64,000 bases of DNA, from positions 88,570 through 152,569 of the forward strand of contig JAUQZE010000046.1 of the NCBI GenBank assembly GCA_030587365.1, in the 5' to 3' direction. Below, in pieces: positions 35,547 through 44,984 of the stretch; positions within the stretch are counted from its first letter, which is position 1; every line of letters begins with the position of its first letter. Both the position numbers and the translations under genes were made by a program. Origin of the DNA: Candidatus Freyarchaeota archaeon (GTDB lineage: Archaea; Asgardarchaeota; Jordiarchaeia; Jordiarchaeales; Jordiarchaeaceae). The notes beneath the pieces were generated by a model, which saw only the letters and a list, made by a program, of their open reading frames with translations, did no database searches and was not told the origin of the DNA.

Positions 35547-36851
35547 TTGGAAGGAGTATTCTTTTCTGATGTTTCGGGAATTGACCCCGAAAATTACATA
35601 ATTTGCACTTATTATGTGGAAACCTCCGGAACTCTTGAGAGTGCTGGAGAAGCCATCGCCGCGGAAGAATCCATAGGAACATGGACCGACATCAAAACCA
35701 TAAAACTTGACATTCAGCAGAGACTCGCGGCTAAGGCTTTCAAATTCGAGGAAAAAGAAAAGGGAACCGGATTAATTAAGATAGCCTTCCCCCTAGAACT
35801 CTTTGATTTAGAAAAGGGAGGCATTCCCAACATAATGAGCATGATTACAGGAAACCTATTCGGCCTCTCAGCACTAAAAAATGTGAGACTACTCGACGCC
35901 CAATTTCCCAAGTCTATGCTTACCTATTTTCCCGGACCAAAATTCGGATTGGAAGGCGTAAGAAAAATTGTAGGCACCCAAAAGAATAGACGACCCCACC
36001 TAGGAACAATAATAAAACCCAAGGTTGGTTTAAACCCCTCAGAAACCGCAGAAGTCGCATACGAGGCGGCAGTTGGAGGAGTAGACTTCATTAAGGATGA
36101 TGAAACACTCCTTTCCCAGAAATTCTGCCCCCTAGAAGAAAGACTTTCCAAAGTTATGGAGAAAATAGACCTAGTAAAGGAGGAGACCGGACGCACAGTT
36201 TTTTACGCGCTGAACATAACTGGGAACGTGAATAAGCTCTTCGAGTTCGCGGATTACGCGGTGGAAAACGGAGCAAACATGATTATGCTGGACATCCTAC
36301 TCTCTGGCTTAGCCGCATTACAAAAACTCGCAGAAGATCCCTCAATAAAGGTTCCCCTTCACTGTCACAGAACATTCCACGCGGCCTTCACCAAAAACCC
36401 TCTCCACGGAGTCCACATGAAGGTGATAGCCAAATTAACCAGACTCGCCGGAGGAGACCAGCTCCACAGCGGAACCGCGGCGGGAAAAATGGGAATAGAG
36501 GAAGAAACACCCGAAATATTGGAAACCAACGCCGCCATGCTCCAAGAATGGGGGAACATGAAACCGGTGATTCCTGTGGCTTCGGGGGGAATTCACCCCT
36601 CACTGGTTCCCAAAAATGTCGAAATTCTGGGCACGGATCTCGTCATCAACGCGGGCGGCGGCATCCATGGTCACCCGGATGGAACCAGAGCAGGAGCCGC
36701 TGCAATGAGGCAGGCGATAGATGCGGTTATGAAAAAAATCCCCCTAGAGAAGTACGCAAAAACCCATGCAGAACTTCGAAAAGCACTTGAAAAATGGGGC
36801 TACCGATACGTAGAAAAATCCGAATCTCTCGGGGAGCGTTACGGCGCATAA
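35547..36851 (+). CDS. rbcL: Ribulose-1,5-bisphosphate carboxylase, form III type
   Basis: A 434-residue large subunit with every catalytic residue in place. These are Glu 40 and Thr 45 (ESIGTW), Asn 103 (GNLFG), Lys 157 and 159 (IIKPK), the carbamylated Lys 183 with Asp 185 and Glu 186 (DFIKDDE), His 274 and Arg 275 (HCHR), His 307 (HSGT), Lys 314 (AGKM), Ser 346 (ASGG) and the phosphate-binding GGG at 370-372. Archaeal form III enzymes act in the AMP/nucleoside salvage route, turning ribulose bisphosphate and CO2 into 3-phosphoglycerate. The AMP phosphorylase and ribose-bisphosphate isomerase of that route are not in the window. The start is TTG at 35547 after GGTGG. No small subunit is seen, as expected. 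Confidence 0.93.
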   Translation: MEGVFFSDVSGIDPENYIICTYYVETSGTLESAGEAIAAEESIGTWTDIKTIKLDIQQRLAAKAFKFEEKEKGTGLIKIAFPLELFDLEKGGIPNIMSMITGNLFGLSALKNVRLLDAQFPKSMLTYFPGPKFGLEGVRKIVGTQKNRRPHLGTIIKPKVGLNPSETAEVAYEAAVGGVDFIKDDETLLSQKFCPLEERLSKVMEKIDLVKEETGRTVFYALNITGNVNKLFEFADYAVENGANMIMLDILLSGLAALQKLAEDPSIKVPLHCHRTFHAAFTKNPLHGVHMKVIAKLTRLAGGDQLHSGTAAGKMGIEEETPEILETNAAMLQEWGNMKPVIPVASGGIHPSLVPKNVEILGTDLVINAGGGIHGHPDGTRAGAAAMRQAIDAVMKKIPLEKYAKTHAELRKALEKWGYRYVEKSESLGERYGA

Positions 36852-36908
36852 ACCCCGTTAAACTCTGAGAATCGAGTTGCTTAGCTTGGAATCAGAACCT
36901 AAAATTTC

Positions 36909-37538
36909 TCATTTTTCTTTGTGTTCAAGAGCTCTGTCAATTTCTTCTTTAAACAGTGAGTAGGGCTCCGCTCCAATTATTACTCCATGATTTTTAATTA
37001 TGAACGTGGGGACTCCCGTTATTCCTTTGTTTCTTCCCTCACGGTAGTTTTGAATTATAATGTCTCTTTTGGAACCGCTGTTCAGGCATTTTTCGAACCG
37101 TTCAACCTCCATTCCAACATCAGTGGCTATTTCTTTTAAAACTTCGACACTGCCAATATCTTTGTGCTCTTTGAATAACGCCTCAAAAACCCTTTCGTGG
37201 AATTCCCAGAACTTTCCCTGATCCCTTGCACACTCACTAGCCTCAAAGGCCTTCTCAGAATCGGGGATTGTAAAGGGAAGCTCGGGAGGGATGACCTCTA
37301 CGTCCAGATTTCTCTCTTCGACCAAGTTTTTAATGCGCTCGAAAACTCCGAGAATAAAATCGTCGGACATGATGGGTTTAAAGTTTCCCGGATATAGAGG
37401 ATAGTGTTTCCAAGTAAATCTAATTTTGTCGCCGTATGCCTCCCTAAGTTTTTTCAGGGTGAGATATCCAATAAAGCAGAATGGGCATATGTAATCCGAA
37501 AAAACGATAATTTCAAGAGGAGAATTTTTTCCAACCAA
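36909..37538 (-). CDS. DsbA/FrnE-like thioredoxin-fold oxidoreductase
   Basis: A 209-residue protein with the DsbA plan: a thioredoxin strand, the CPFC active site at 18-21 (DYICPFCFIG), a helical insert and the cis-proline strand GVPTFII near 178. FrnE/2-hydroxychromene-isomerase relatives share KHYPLYPG and the helical insert. There is no signal peptide, so it works in the cytosol as a thiol-disulfide oxidoreductase or glutathione-independent isomerase. It converges with RuBisCO. The GTG/ATG region at 37538 is the first in-frame start, and the match to FrnE begins at residue 8. Confidence 0.85.
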   Translation of the reverse strand: MVGKNSPLEIIVFSDYICPFCFIGYLTLKKLREAYGDKIRFTWKHYPLYPGNFKPIMSDDFILGVFERIKNLVEERNLDVEVIPPELPFTIPDSEKAFEASECARDQGKFWEFHERVFEALFKEHKDIGSVEVLKEIATDVGMEVERFEKCLNSGSKRDIIIQNYREGRNKGITGVPTFIIKNHGVIIGAEPYSLFKEEIDRALEHKEK

Positions 37539-37669
37539 AATTCCTTCACCAGCTAAATTTCCAATCGCATCGTTAAAAATATTTTTAAACTATTTATAGG
37601 CTTCCAGAGAAAAGTGGTGAAAAATAAGGTGAAAATGAAAGATTCTTTCTACCTGCGAGAGAAGCTATT

Positions 37670-40048
37670 CTAAACGATGTCTGTTTCCCTCAATTTCTTC
37701 TTGCAACTCGGGCAGTACCCCTTCACCTTTACCCATTCTAATAAGTGGTCTTTGTGACCCAAGGTGCCACAGTTTGGGCACTTAACAAGCGGATCCCCAA
37801 GAACAATATCAATCTGGCATACGGGGCACTTCAGTCTGGCTCTTCCGCAGCTGGGGCAGAACTTTTTGTCCTCTGTCAGCTCGGTGCCGCAGAACATACA
37901 ACACCAATGCCCAAGAACAGGGATAGGTGAAGTGAACCGTCGCAGCTTCTTCTCAACAGAAGATAACTTGGCGCTGTACTTCGAGTAGATTTCCACGTAC
38001 TCCTCATGGGTAAGCTTCCCAGCAGCAAACCGGGCATTCACCTCCTCCATGAGGTCCTTGAGAGCCGTCCTCCTCGCCACAAGGTCCCCCACCGGAACCC
38101 TAGTTTTAGAGGGCTTTCCACGCTTTGAAACAGTTGATGACCGCGTTCCATACTTAGGCATCGCCCTCCTAAGCTCAAGCACAATCCTCTGTCCAGAGGC
38201 TTCTTCTCCACTTCTCGGGGGGGTTTGAGCTCGTGCATACCTGGTTGGACTCGGAGTAGTCTGCGCGTATCTGGTTGGAGCCTCAGCCTCAGGAACTTGC
38301 TCTTCTCTACTTCTCTGTGATCCCAAGCCCGCGGCTATGATTATTGCAAGGATAACAAAGCCCAGGGCCAAGTAAACCAATGGATTTAAGCCGCTCGGCA
38401 TAAGTAGGAAAAGCAGCAGGAACGGAAGATATGATGAAATCGGAGTTCCGGGAGTTCCTGAAGGTATTGGTATTCCGAGTATAGCGAAAGTGGTTAGATG
38501 GTCCGTATACGCGGTTACCGTGTTGTTTATCGTGTCTACGGTGCTTGGGAGCTGAGTCCATTTTCTTGAGGTTGTGGTCCTGTACCATATCGTAAGAGTG
38601 TTTTCATTGAGACCGAGTTCTGCAACTTTCGAGTCGGTGTAGTGTATGGTTATGTTGATTCCCTGAAGCGCACTGCTGTCATTTACCGATATGCTTACAA
38701 AACATTCGAGGAATGCTAAACCTAAGGGCGCACCTCCCCCTACACCACCCACCATTCTCGATATATTCAGTGAGACTGAATTATTAAGGTTTAAGGAAAG
38801 CTCAACACCCAACTCGCTGGAAGCGTCCCACTCTTGGTTTCCATCAGCAAATTCGTGAGTGAAAATCAAAGGGGATTGCCCTTCTTCGCCTCCCCAGCTA
38901 CCATGAGTTGGTTCTGGGCTGCAGTAGTTTCTTATTCTAACCCAGTCGTATTTCGCCTCAGAATTATCATAGCAACTTAACGACAAATACGCTGAGAAGT
39001 TAGCAACTGTACACCAGCCTGAGAAAACTGCTAGGGAATTTTCGAGATTAATAAATACGCCTGCAAATTCACTTGATTCCCTCACGATTTGCATAATTAC
39101 GAATTGAGTGCATTGAGAATAACCGATATGGATTACTTCGGTCGAAGGACCACCATAAACAAAAAAGGTTCGCATAGAACCCCCGTAATACCCCGCCCAC
39201 GATTGCTCTATGAGATAATTCAATTTTCTTCTATCTGGGACGGGGTAAGTCCAGACATCCCAGATAGCCAGATCTGGAACGTACGCATTGCCGCTTCCTG
39301 AAGAGACTCCTTTACATTTAGTTTCATAGATACAATTACTCTCGGAGAAGTTGTTATTTGTTCTAAGTTGACACCAACCAGATGGTGTATTGCAGTCTAT
39401 GTAGCATTCACTATTAGACACCGTTATAGAATCTCCGCTAAGTATTCTTGTGTTCCATTTCGTGTTATTAATTGAGCTGCCCAGAAAGTCGTCAAAGAAA
39501 ATAAAAGTGTTATCACCGTTACTAGCGGTGGTTGCATCACTTTTACCGTAATAGATGTAAATTTTTGCTGTATTTGGGCTGGCGGGAATGTTGTTTATTT
39601 GAACCCAGAAGGTTGCATTATCACCATCATACTTGCTCTCCATCCAGTAATTTAGTTGAGTGGCTCCATCCGAATTAGTGAACCTTACATCGCTGAAATC
39701 GTATCGACAGTGGGCATTACAATAAACTTTCTCATCATTATCGGTTCCACTGCCGTAGTTCACCACTATCCTCATCTGGTAATTGGTCTGCACACCCGCG
39801 GTACTGCCGTTTATTGTATGACTTTTACGATAACCCCATTCCGATAGCCAGGAAGCTTTATCATCAATACTATTGTTATTTGGAAGTTTGTTTAAAAGAA
39901 GGGTTTGATAATAATTTGTTGTATTTGGAGATTGGGAGGAGAGGAATACGGGTATGCCTATTGAAATGGTGAAAATTGATATCGCCATCAATGCGATTAG
40001 CGCTCGTTTATGTTTATATAAACGGTTTTTTAGGCGCATCATTTTCAC
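37670..40048 (-). CDS. Surface protein with DUF2341 ectodomain, one TM helix and cytosolic RING-like zinc tail
   Basis: A 792-residue membrane protein. An N-terminal anchor lies at about 13-33. A DUF2341 domain (WGYRKSHTI..., with FSDVRFTNSDG and IYIYYGKS) is at about 67-180, and a lectin-like beta region follows to about 385. Next is a PGF-pre-PGF-like module (ITIHYTD...LPSTVDT...YTDHLTTFAILG) to about 530. After a hydrophobic segment (about 545-575) comes a basic tail with a SHOCT-like helix (LTHEEYVEIYSKYSAKL). It ends in a zinc ribbon (Cys 717, 720, 731, 734) and a binuclear module: Cys 741, 744, 757, 760, His 765, 768, Cys 779, 782. The tail recurs in the three genes at 52.2-56.4 kb. It may be a cell-surface receptor or adhesin that signals through the zinc tail. 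The function is unknown. Confidence 0.75.
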   Translation of the reverse strand: MKMMRLKNRLYKHKRALIALMAISIFTISIGIPVFLSSQSPNTTNYYQTLLLNKLPNNNSIDDKASWLSEWGYRKSHTINGSTAGVQTNYQMRIVVNYGSGTDNDEKVYCNAHCRYDFSDVRFTNSDGATQLNYWMESKYDGDNATFWVQINNIPASPNTAKIYIYYGKSDATTASNGDNTFIFFDDFLGSSINNTKWNTRILSGDSITVSNSECYIDCNTPSGWCQLRTNNNFSESNCIYETKCKGVSSGSGNAYVPDLAIWDVWTYPVPDRRKLNYLIEQSWAGYYGGSMRTFFVYGGPSTEVIHIGYSQCTQFVIMQIVRESSEFAGVFINLENSLAVFSGWCTVANFSAYLSLSCYDNSEAKYDWVRIRNYCSPEPTHGSWGGEEGQSPLIFTHEFADGNQEWDASSELGVELSLNLNNSVSLNISRMVGGVGGGAPLGLAFLECFVSISVNDSSALQGINITIHYTDSKVAELGLNENTLTIWYRTTTSRKWTQLPSTVDTINNTVTAYTDHLTTFAILGIPIPSGTPGTPISSYLPFLLLFLLMPSGLNPLVYLALGFVILAIIIAAGLGSQRSREEQVPEAEAPTRYAQTTPSPTRYARAQTPPRSGEEASGQRIVLELRRAMPKYGTRSSTVSKRGKPSKTRVPVGDLVARRTALKDLMEEVNARFAAGKLTHEEYVEIYSKYSAKLSSVEKKLRRFTSPIPVLGHWCCMFCGTELTEDKKFCPSCGRARLKCPVCQIDIVLGDPLVKCPNCGTLGHKDHLLEWVKVKGYCPSCKKKLRETDIV

Positions 40049-40423
40049 CCAGCCACCTCTTTTCCACTAAAACTAACTATCCTGTAATACAGTTATAAAT
40101 TTGTTTATTGTGACAAAAACGAAGTTGGGATTATCCTCGGAATTTTTTTAAAGGTTTAATAGTGAGTCGCTGGCTTTGAATTATAGATTCAACATGATTA
40201 AGAAGAGTATTACTTTGGTAGATAGATTATAGTCAGCAACCCCTTTAATGATGATATATTAGTCAGCTTCATGTTTTTCGATTCAAAAGTCTTGTTCAGT
40301 AACTTTTTCTTATTATAGAAAAGATAGTGATTAGTTTTTGTTGATGTATGTTTAAGGGTATTCTAGTATTGAAAATTAATTTAAAGGGATAAATAGCAGT
40401 AAATACTGTAAGGAGGAATAGTT
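40049..40423. other. Intergenic stretch between divergent genes
   Basis: 375 AT-rich bases separate the surface-protein gene from the sirtuin gene. AGGAGG at 40411-40416 is the sirtuin ribosome site, and TATA-like runs precede both genes. No RNA, repeat or relic gene was recognised. Confidence 0.5.
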
Positions 40424-41176
40424 TTGTCTTTCTCAGAAAAGGATGTGGAAAGGGTTGCTGAGCTTATCCGTAATGCTTCTTATCTAGTTGTATTCACTGG
40501 AGCGGGTATTTCGACTGAGAGCGGGCTTCCGGACTATAGGGGTCCGGAGGGTGTTTGGACACTCAGAGATAAGGGTTTGAAGCCCAAGTTGCCAACGAAG
40601 CCCTGGGATCAGATTGAACCTAACGCGGGTCATTACGCTCTTGTTGAGCTTTACAATATGGGATTATTGAAATACCTAATATCTCAAAACGTTGATAATC
40701 TTCACATAAAATCAGGCATTCCTCAAGAGATTCTAGCTGAGCTTCACGGTAATCATACCCTTATGAAATGCCTGAGTTGTGATGTACGTTTTTCAAAAGA
40801 GGAAATAGAGTGGAATGATCTACTATTTGGTAATGGCTACAGAACACAGAAACCACTTCCTAATCAACCCGCGTGTCCACAGTGTTCAGGAAGAATTATT
40901 TCATCGGTAGTAAACTTCGGTGATCCGATGCCTGAACGTGAAATAGCAGAATCATCTAAACAATCACAAAAATGTGACGTAATGATGGTGGTAGGTTCCT
41001 CACTAAGTGTATCCCCTGCCAATCAATTCCCACTTATTGCAAAAGGGCGGGGAGCCAAAATAATAATTATAAACATGGGAGAGACACAGTTAGAAGAGAT
41101 TGCAGACATAAGAATTTATGCTAAGTCAGGTGATTTCCTTTCTAAGGTATTAGAAAAAATAAAGATAAACAGGTGA
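40424..41176 (+). CDS. Sirtuin-family NAD-dependent protein deacylase
   Basis: A complete 250-residue Sir2 protein. GAGISTESGLPDYRG (26-40) binds NAD, QNVDNLH holds the nicotinamide-pocket residues (88-94), and His 108 (ELHGN) is the catalytic base. The zinc is held by Cys 116, 119, 151 and 154. VVNFGDPMP and GSSLSVSPANQFP are the later NAD loops. It removes acetyl or longer acyl groups from lysines, for example on chromatin proteins. The TTG start is fixed by AGGAGG. It is a single gene with its own promoter. Confidence 0.92.
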   Translation: MSFSEKDVERVAELIRNASYLVVFTGAGISTESGLPDYRGPEGVWTLRDKGLKPKLPTKPWDQIEPNAGHYALVELYNMGLLKYLISQNVDNLHIKSGIPQEILAELHGNHTLMKCLSCDVRFSKEEIEWNDLLFGNGYRTQKPLPNQPACPQCSGRIISSVVNFGDPMPEREIAESSKQSQKCDVMMVVGSSLSVSPANQFPLIAKGRGAKIIIINMGETQLEEIADIRIYAKSGDFLSKVLEKIKINR

Positions 41177-41338
41177 TACTGGTTAATTACAATACGAACG
41201 TAAAAGCAATGTATATGCCAAAACATTTTATTATCACATATAATAAAAAGCTTAACATCGATTTCTGAATTATAAAATTGGGTCGTTTACGGGAACACGC
41301 AGAATAAAATTTGAAATTGAACTGTCCACTGAGCAATA

Positions 41339-41449
41339 GGTGACGTAGCAACACCGCTCGAATTACTGGGTGGAGGTTTTACTAGCAAACTATTTTAAGA
41401 GTCCATAAAATACGCTTCAGAAATCGAGAAGGATATGGAGAAAAAGTGA
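41339..41449 (+). pseudogene. Possible relic of a protein-coding gene
   Basis: One frame reads GDVATPLELLGGGFTSKLF, a TAA stop at 41396-41398, then ESIKYASEIEKDMEKK and a TGA. The two halves look like continuous protein, and GD-x-A-x-P...GGG resembles the C-terminal FAD loop of some flavin oxidoreductases. Nothing upstream extends it. It is probably a decayed gene end. The identity is a guess. Confidence 0.3.
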
Positions 41450-41460
41450 ATACTGGTGTC

Positions 41461-42015
41461 TTAAGTAATTCTTTTAAAAGCTTGATAAGCAATAATAGAA
41501 ACGGCAAAAGCGATTACTAGGGTCACCGCTACGATGAGGATAATATTAGTGGTAAAGTTGTAAAGCCACGATGAGGTTGAAACCATTAACATATAGTAAA
41601 AAATATCTGCAATAGTCGCTGCTAAAAAAATTTTTTTCCAACCTATTCGCATCAAAACCATAATAGGAACTGCGATGTAAATCCAAATCGAGAAATTGAA
41701 AATAATTAAACCCACAAAAAGACCGTGTGATCCAATGTATTTCTCAGCCTCTTTCCTCTTTCCCTCTAAATAATTGGCGATTCTTTCACTACGTTTACTC
41801 ACTACGTTAGTCGATGAATAAGCAATTGCTACAGCTACGGTGTGTGCTGCCAACCAAAGCGCCGTGATTTGATAGAGGCTCATCCCAAAATTAAGCAAAA
41901 GAGTAATGCTCGGCACCACCACTCCAGAAAACTGGACAATCATGGTAAGAAACGATAGAAGAAGAATCACAGGAATCATAGGCGGAGGAAGTGGAGGAAT
42001 AGGAAAGACTGCCAA
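41461..42015 (-). CDS. Multi-pass membrane protein, possibly small-exporter-like
   Basis: A 184-residue protein with about five hydrophobic helices and one charged cytosolic segment (KRSERIANYLEGKRKEAEKYIGSHG). The Pro-rich start (FPIPPLPPP) and the order of helices are loosely like the putative small multidrug export family, but the match is weak. No catalytic motif is visible. It stands alone, convergent with the sirtuin gene and divergent from the GT-C-like gene. The transport substrate, if any, is unknown. Confidence 0.6.
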   Translation of the reverse strand: MAVFPIPPLPPPMIPVILLLSFLTMIVQFSGVVVPSITLLLNFGMSLYQITALWLAAHTVAVAIAYSSTNVVSKRSERIANYLEGKRKEAEKYIGSHGLFVGLIIFNFSIWIYIAVPIMVLMRIGWKKIFLAATIADIFYYMLMVSTSSWLYNFTTNIILIVAVTLVIAFAVSIIAYQAFKRIT

Positions 42016-42310
42016 ATTGTAAACCCCTCAAACATTTTTGCGTAATATGTTAACTTTTTTATTACATCATGTAAATAGTGACTCCTAACATATTTAAACT
42101 TTAGTTACATGCAATTTGAATACAAAAATTACAAAGGACACTCGTTAAAGAATCATTAAACTGAACCTATCAGAAGCACTTAATACTAAAGCACAGCACA
42201 CTAGCTACCTTATTCTTCAGTGGCTCCTATTTTTTCTGATTATTAAAACCATAAAAAATAAATAATTGTAGAGTCTTAAGAAACTTTAAAGCGCTATTGA
42301 GGATAGAGAC

Positions 42311-43837
42311 TTGTCGGAAGATACCCAGCAATTGAAACGTGAGCCACCCCTAGAGCGAGAGAGTTTTACTGATAATTGGTTTATCGGCCCCCTGCACTTC
42401 TACGATGTACTAGCGCTCTTTCTAGTTGCCTTCTTCGCCGTTGGGCTCTTCGTTGTGGGGCCGCCGCTCTTCCTTGATGATTTCTACCACATGGGAGTTG
42501 CCCAAGAGGTTTACCTGCTTGGATACGTCCCCACTTGGGACTTCTGGGAGTATTTGCCAATCGGCCGCCCCAACCTTTACCCTCCTCTTCTCCATGTTGT
42601 TATGGCTCTTCTAATGAAGTTTTCCGGCGGGGATGTCTTCTTTGCTGCGAGGGCAGTTAAAGTGATAACCTACCCCCTTCTCATTCTCTGCTTCTGGTAC
42701 TCAGCAAGGGGGCTTGCGGGCAAGAAGTCAGCATTCTACTCAACAATGGCATTGGTGAGTATTTCCTCCATGCTCTCCTTAAGCTACATGATTATGCCCG
42801 CAAGCTTAGTCCTCGCTCTCACCTGCCTCCTGTTTCTAACCTTCACTCGGAAGAAACTCATTGTCTCAATAATCTTAATGGCGGTAATGCTCTGGCTTCA
42901 CATAGCCATGCCCATACTCACAATCATAGCGCTCTTCGCCTTCAGCTTGGTGAGAAGGAAGGAAGGATACTTGGAGTTCTTTCTTAAGGTTTTTGGGGTC
43001 TCCGTTCTACTCTACTCTCCTTGGCTGGTTCATGTGGTTGCGCATATAGGCTGGCTTTCTTTCGCTGAAATGCCCGCAGGTCTTTTTATCCCCCTTATTG
43101 TCTGGGCTCTGGGGCTGCCTGCGCTTGCTCTCTCCTTCAGGTATTACCAGAATGACCACTTCATCTACACACTCTACGCCTTCTCACTTATCCCCATGTT
43201 TTTTGGGTATGGCAGCCGCTTCTGGGTTTACATTGTAATACCCCTGTCATTCTTCGTAGGAGTAACAATTTCGAGACATGTGGGCTCAAGAAACGGGAAA
43301 TGGAGGGCTGTAAAAGTAATTCTCGTACTCCTTTTAGCTATTTCAGCCTTTTTGGTCACACTATCAATTGGGCAAGGGATGCTAGCACCACAAGGAGGAG
43401 GACTACAAGGAGGAGGACTACCAAGAGGAGGACCACAAGGAGGGGCACCTGGTCAAAGTCTTATCCCTTCCTTCTCACAACCGCCTTTCTATCAACTACT
43501 CTTCTGGCCGTCTTCGTCTAGGTCAATGATAACTCTGGATCTTATCCCACTTTACTTGGCGTCTGGCTGGATAAGAGCAAACACTCTTCCTTTCCAACCC
43601 ATCTGCTATATTGGTATGAGTTTCTCTGATGCCGCAGCCATAACAGCCTTCACAGGTAGACCAACGACAGGTGGAATGTGGACTGAAGTTTCGAACCCCC
43701 TCATCCAAATAGTGTCCTACTTGTACATATTAAACTATGGAACGGTGTACGTTTTGGGAATGGGAGTAATGCCGATTGGTATCCCCGGCACACTAGCCGC
43801 AGACTTCGGTACAATCAAAATATTTGTAAGAACATAA
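42311..43837 (+). CDS. Polytopic membrane protein, GT-C glycosyltransferase-like
   Basis: A 508-residue protein with about eleven membrane helices. The first outer loop carries Asp-Asp at 56-57 (LDDFYHMG), followed by a WDFWEYLPIGRPNLYPP segment. An acidic pair in the first loop is the hallmark of GT-C enzymes, which move sugars from lipid-linked donors. Near residue 360 there is a Gly/Gln/Pro-rich run (GGGLQGGGLPRGG...), a hydrophilic insert encoded by short imperfect DNA repeats. The C-terminal ~120 residues form a soluble outer domain. The start is TTG behind GAGG. Protein glycosylation at the surface is the likely role, fitting the large Asn-rich surface proteins nearby. Confidence 0.6.
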   Translation: MSEDTQQLKREPPLERESFTDNWFIGPLHFYDVLALFLVAFFAVGLFVVGPPLFLDDFYHMGVAQEVYLLGYVPTWDFWEYLPIGRPNLYPPLLHVVMALLMKFSGGDVFFAARAVKVITYPLLILCFWYSARGLAGKKSAFYSTMALVSISSMLSLSYMIMPASLVLALTCLLFLTFTRKKLIVSIILMAVMLWLHIAMPILTIIALFAFSLVRRKEGYLEFFLKVFGVSVLLYSPWLVHVVAHIGWLSFAEMPAGLFIPLIVWALGLPALALSFRYYQNDHFIYTLYAFSLIPMFFGYGSRFWVYIVIPLSFFVGVTISRHVGSRNGKWRAVKVILVLLLAISAFLVTLSIGQGMLAPQGGGLQGGGLPRGGPQGGAPGQSLIPSFSQPPFYQLLFWPSSSRSMITLDLIPLYLASGWIRANTLPFQPICYIGMSFSDAAAITAFTGRPTTGGMWTEVSNPLIQIVSYLYILNYGTVYVLGMGVMPIGIPGTLAADFGTIKIFVRT

Positions 43838-43935
43838 AATTAAGCCTCCAATTAAGTGGGAAACAGTGAATTTACTGTTGTTCTTCATTAATTTTATAAA
43901 CAAAAACTTTGATAGAATTTTGGAAGGTCACCGAG

Positions 43936-44964
43936 TTGCGGCCAAGTTTGACTTTCGAATTAAGAAATTACCAGTCCGGTGATGAGTATCAGATTATTGA
44001 TTTGTTTAATGCCGCATTTGGGCGGAATAACTTTTTCACGCCGAGGACGGTTGAATTCTGGATTTGGCGTTACGTTAAGAAGCCTGGTTTTGATCCTAAA
44101 GGAATTTTCATCGCTGAGAAAGAAGGCCGAATTATTTCCTCGGTCGTAGAAACAATAAGAAAAGCGAAATTTGGAGAAAAGACTCTCCACTTGGGCGTAA
44201 TAGATGATGTTTCAACCCAACCGGAATTATGGGGTAAGGGTCTGGCGAGCAAACTACTTGGAGAAGCCATAAAATACGCAGAGCAAAAAAAGCTCGACGG
44301 ACTCGCTCTCTTCGCCGACCCCGAAGGAAACGCCCGCAAAATATACCTAAGCCACGGATTCATAGACGCGAAAAGATTTCATTTCTACATGAAAATCTTT
44401 GACCAAAAGGAACTTCCAGAAAACAAAACAAAAAAGGAATTCGATAACCAGAATATGAGCTTTGAAAGATTGACACAAAAAAATCTGAAAGATTTCACCG
44501 AGAAATTTAACAGAGCACACACACCTCTCGAGGGGTTCTATCCTCAGAGTATGAATGAACTAAGGTGGAGCCTATTAGAACCCTCAAAAGTCTTTCCAAG
44601 CGAAACATGGACAACCAAGAAAGACGGAGAAATCATTGGGGGAGGCACCCTCCGCATACGAAAAATAATAGCCTATGGAACAGAACTCAACTCCGCCCTA
44701 TTGGAAAACGTATTCACCCTAGAGAGAAACGACGTGAGCACAGCTAAAACCGTTCTCCTTAAACTTTTGGAACAGGCGAGAGGGAAGGGATGCCCCATAG
44801 CTTTATCTATAATAAGCAGTAATTGCGATTTTGAATCTAAATCACTTGAATTAACCGGCTTTACCAAAGTCTCCGATGAAGTAGAAATGATAAAATGCTC
44901 TGAATTCGACTTTACGCCATCAGCAAAACGCTGTTGGTACGCACCTTACGAACATATGATATAA
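43936..44964 (+). CDS. GNAT N-acetyltransferase, two-domain
   Basis: A 342-residue protein. Residues 1-150 form a clear GNAT domain: acetyl-CoA is bound by the VSTQPELWGKGLASKLL segment, and GLALFADPEGNARKIYLSHGF gives the last strands. The C-terminal half is a second, divergent GNAT-like fold, as in Eis-type tandem acetyltransferases. The frame is open from TTG 43909, but the TTG at 43936, eight bases after GGAAGGT, is the better start. It is 20 bases before the uracil-DNA glycosylase gene, so the two are probably co-transcribed. The acceptor is unknown. Confidence 0.8.
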   Translation: MRPSLTFELRNYQSGDEYQIIDLFNAAFGRNNFFTPRTVEFWIWRYVKKPGFDPKGIFIAEKEGRIISSVVETIRKAKFGEKTLHLGVIDDVSTQPELWGKGLASKLLGEAIKYAEQKKLDGLALFADPEGNARKIYLSHGFIDAKRFHFYMKIFDQKELPENKTKKEFDNQNMSFERLTQKNLKDFTEKFNRAHTPLEGFYPQSMNELRWSLLEPSKVFPSETWTTKKDGEIIGGGTLRIRKIIAYGTELNSALLENVFTLERNDVSTAKTVLLKLLEQARGKGCPIALSIISSNCDFESKSLELTGFTKVSDEVEMIKCSEFDFTPSAKRCWYAPYEHMI

Positions 44965-44984
44965 ATTAATTTGGAGGAATTACA

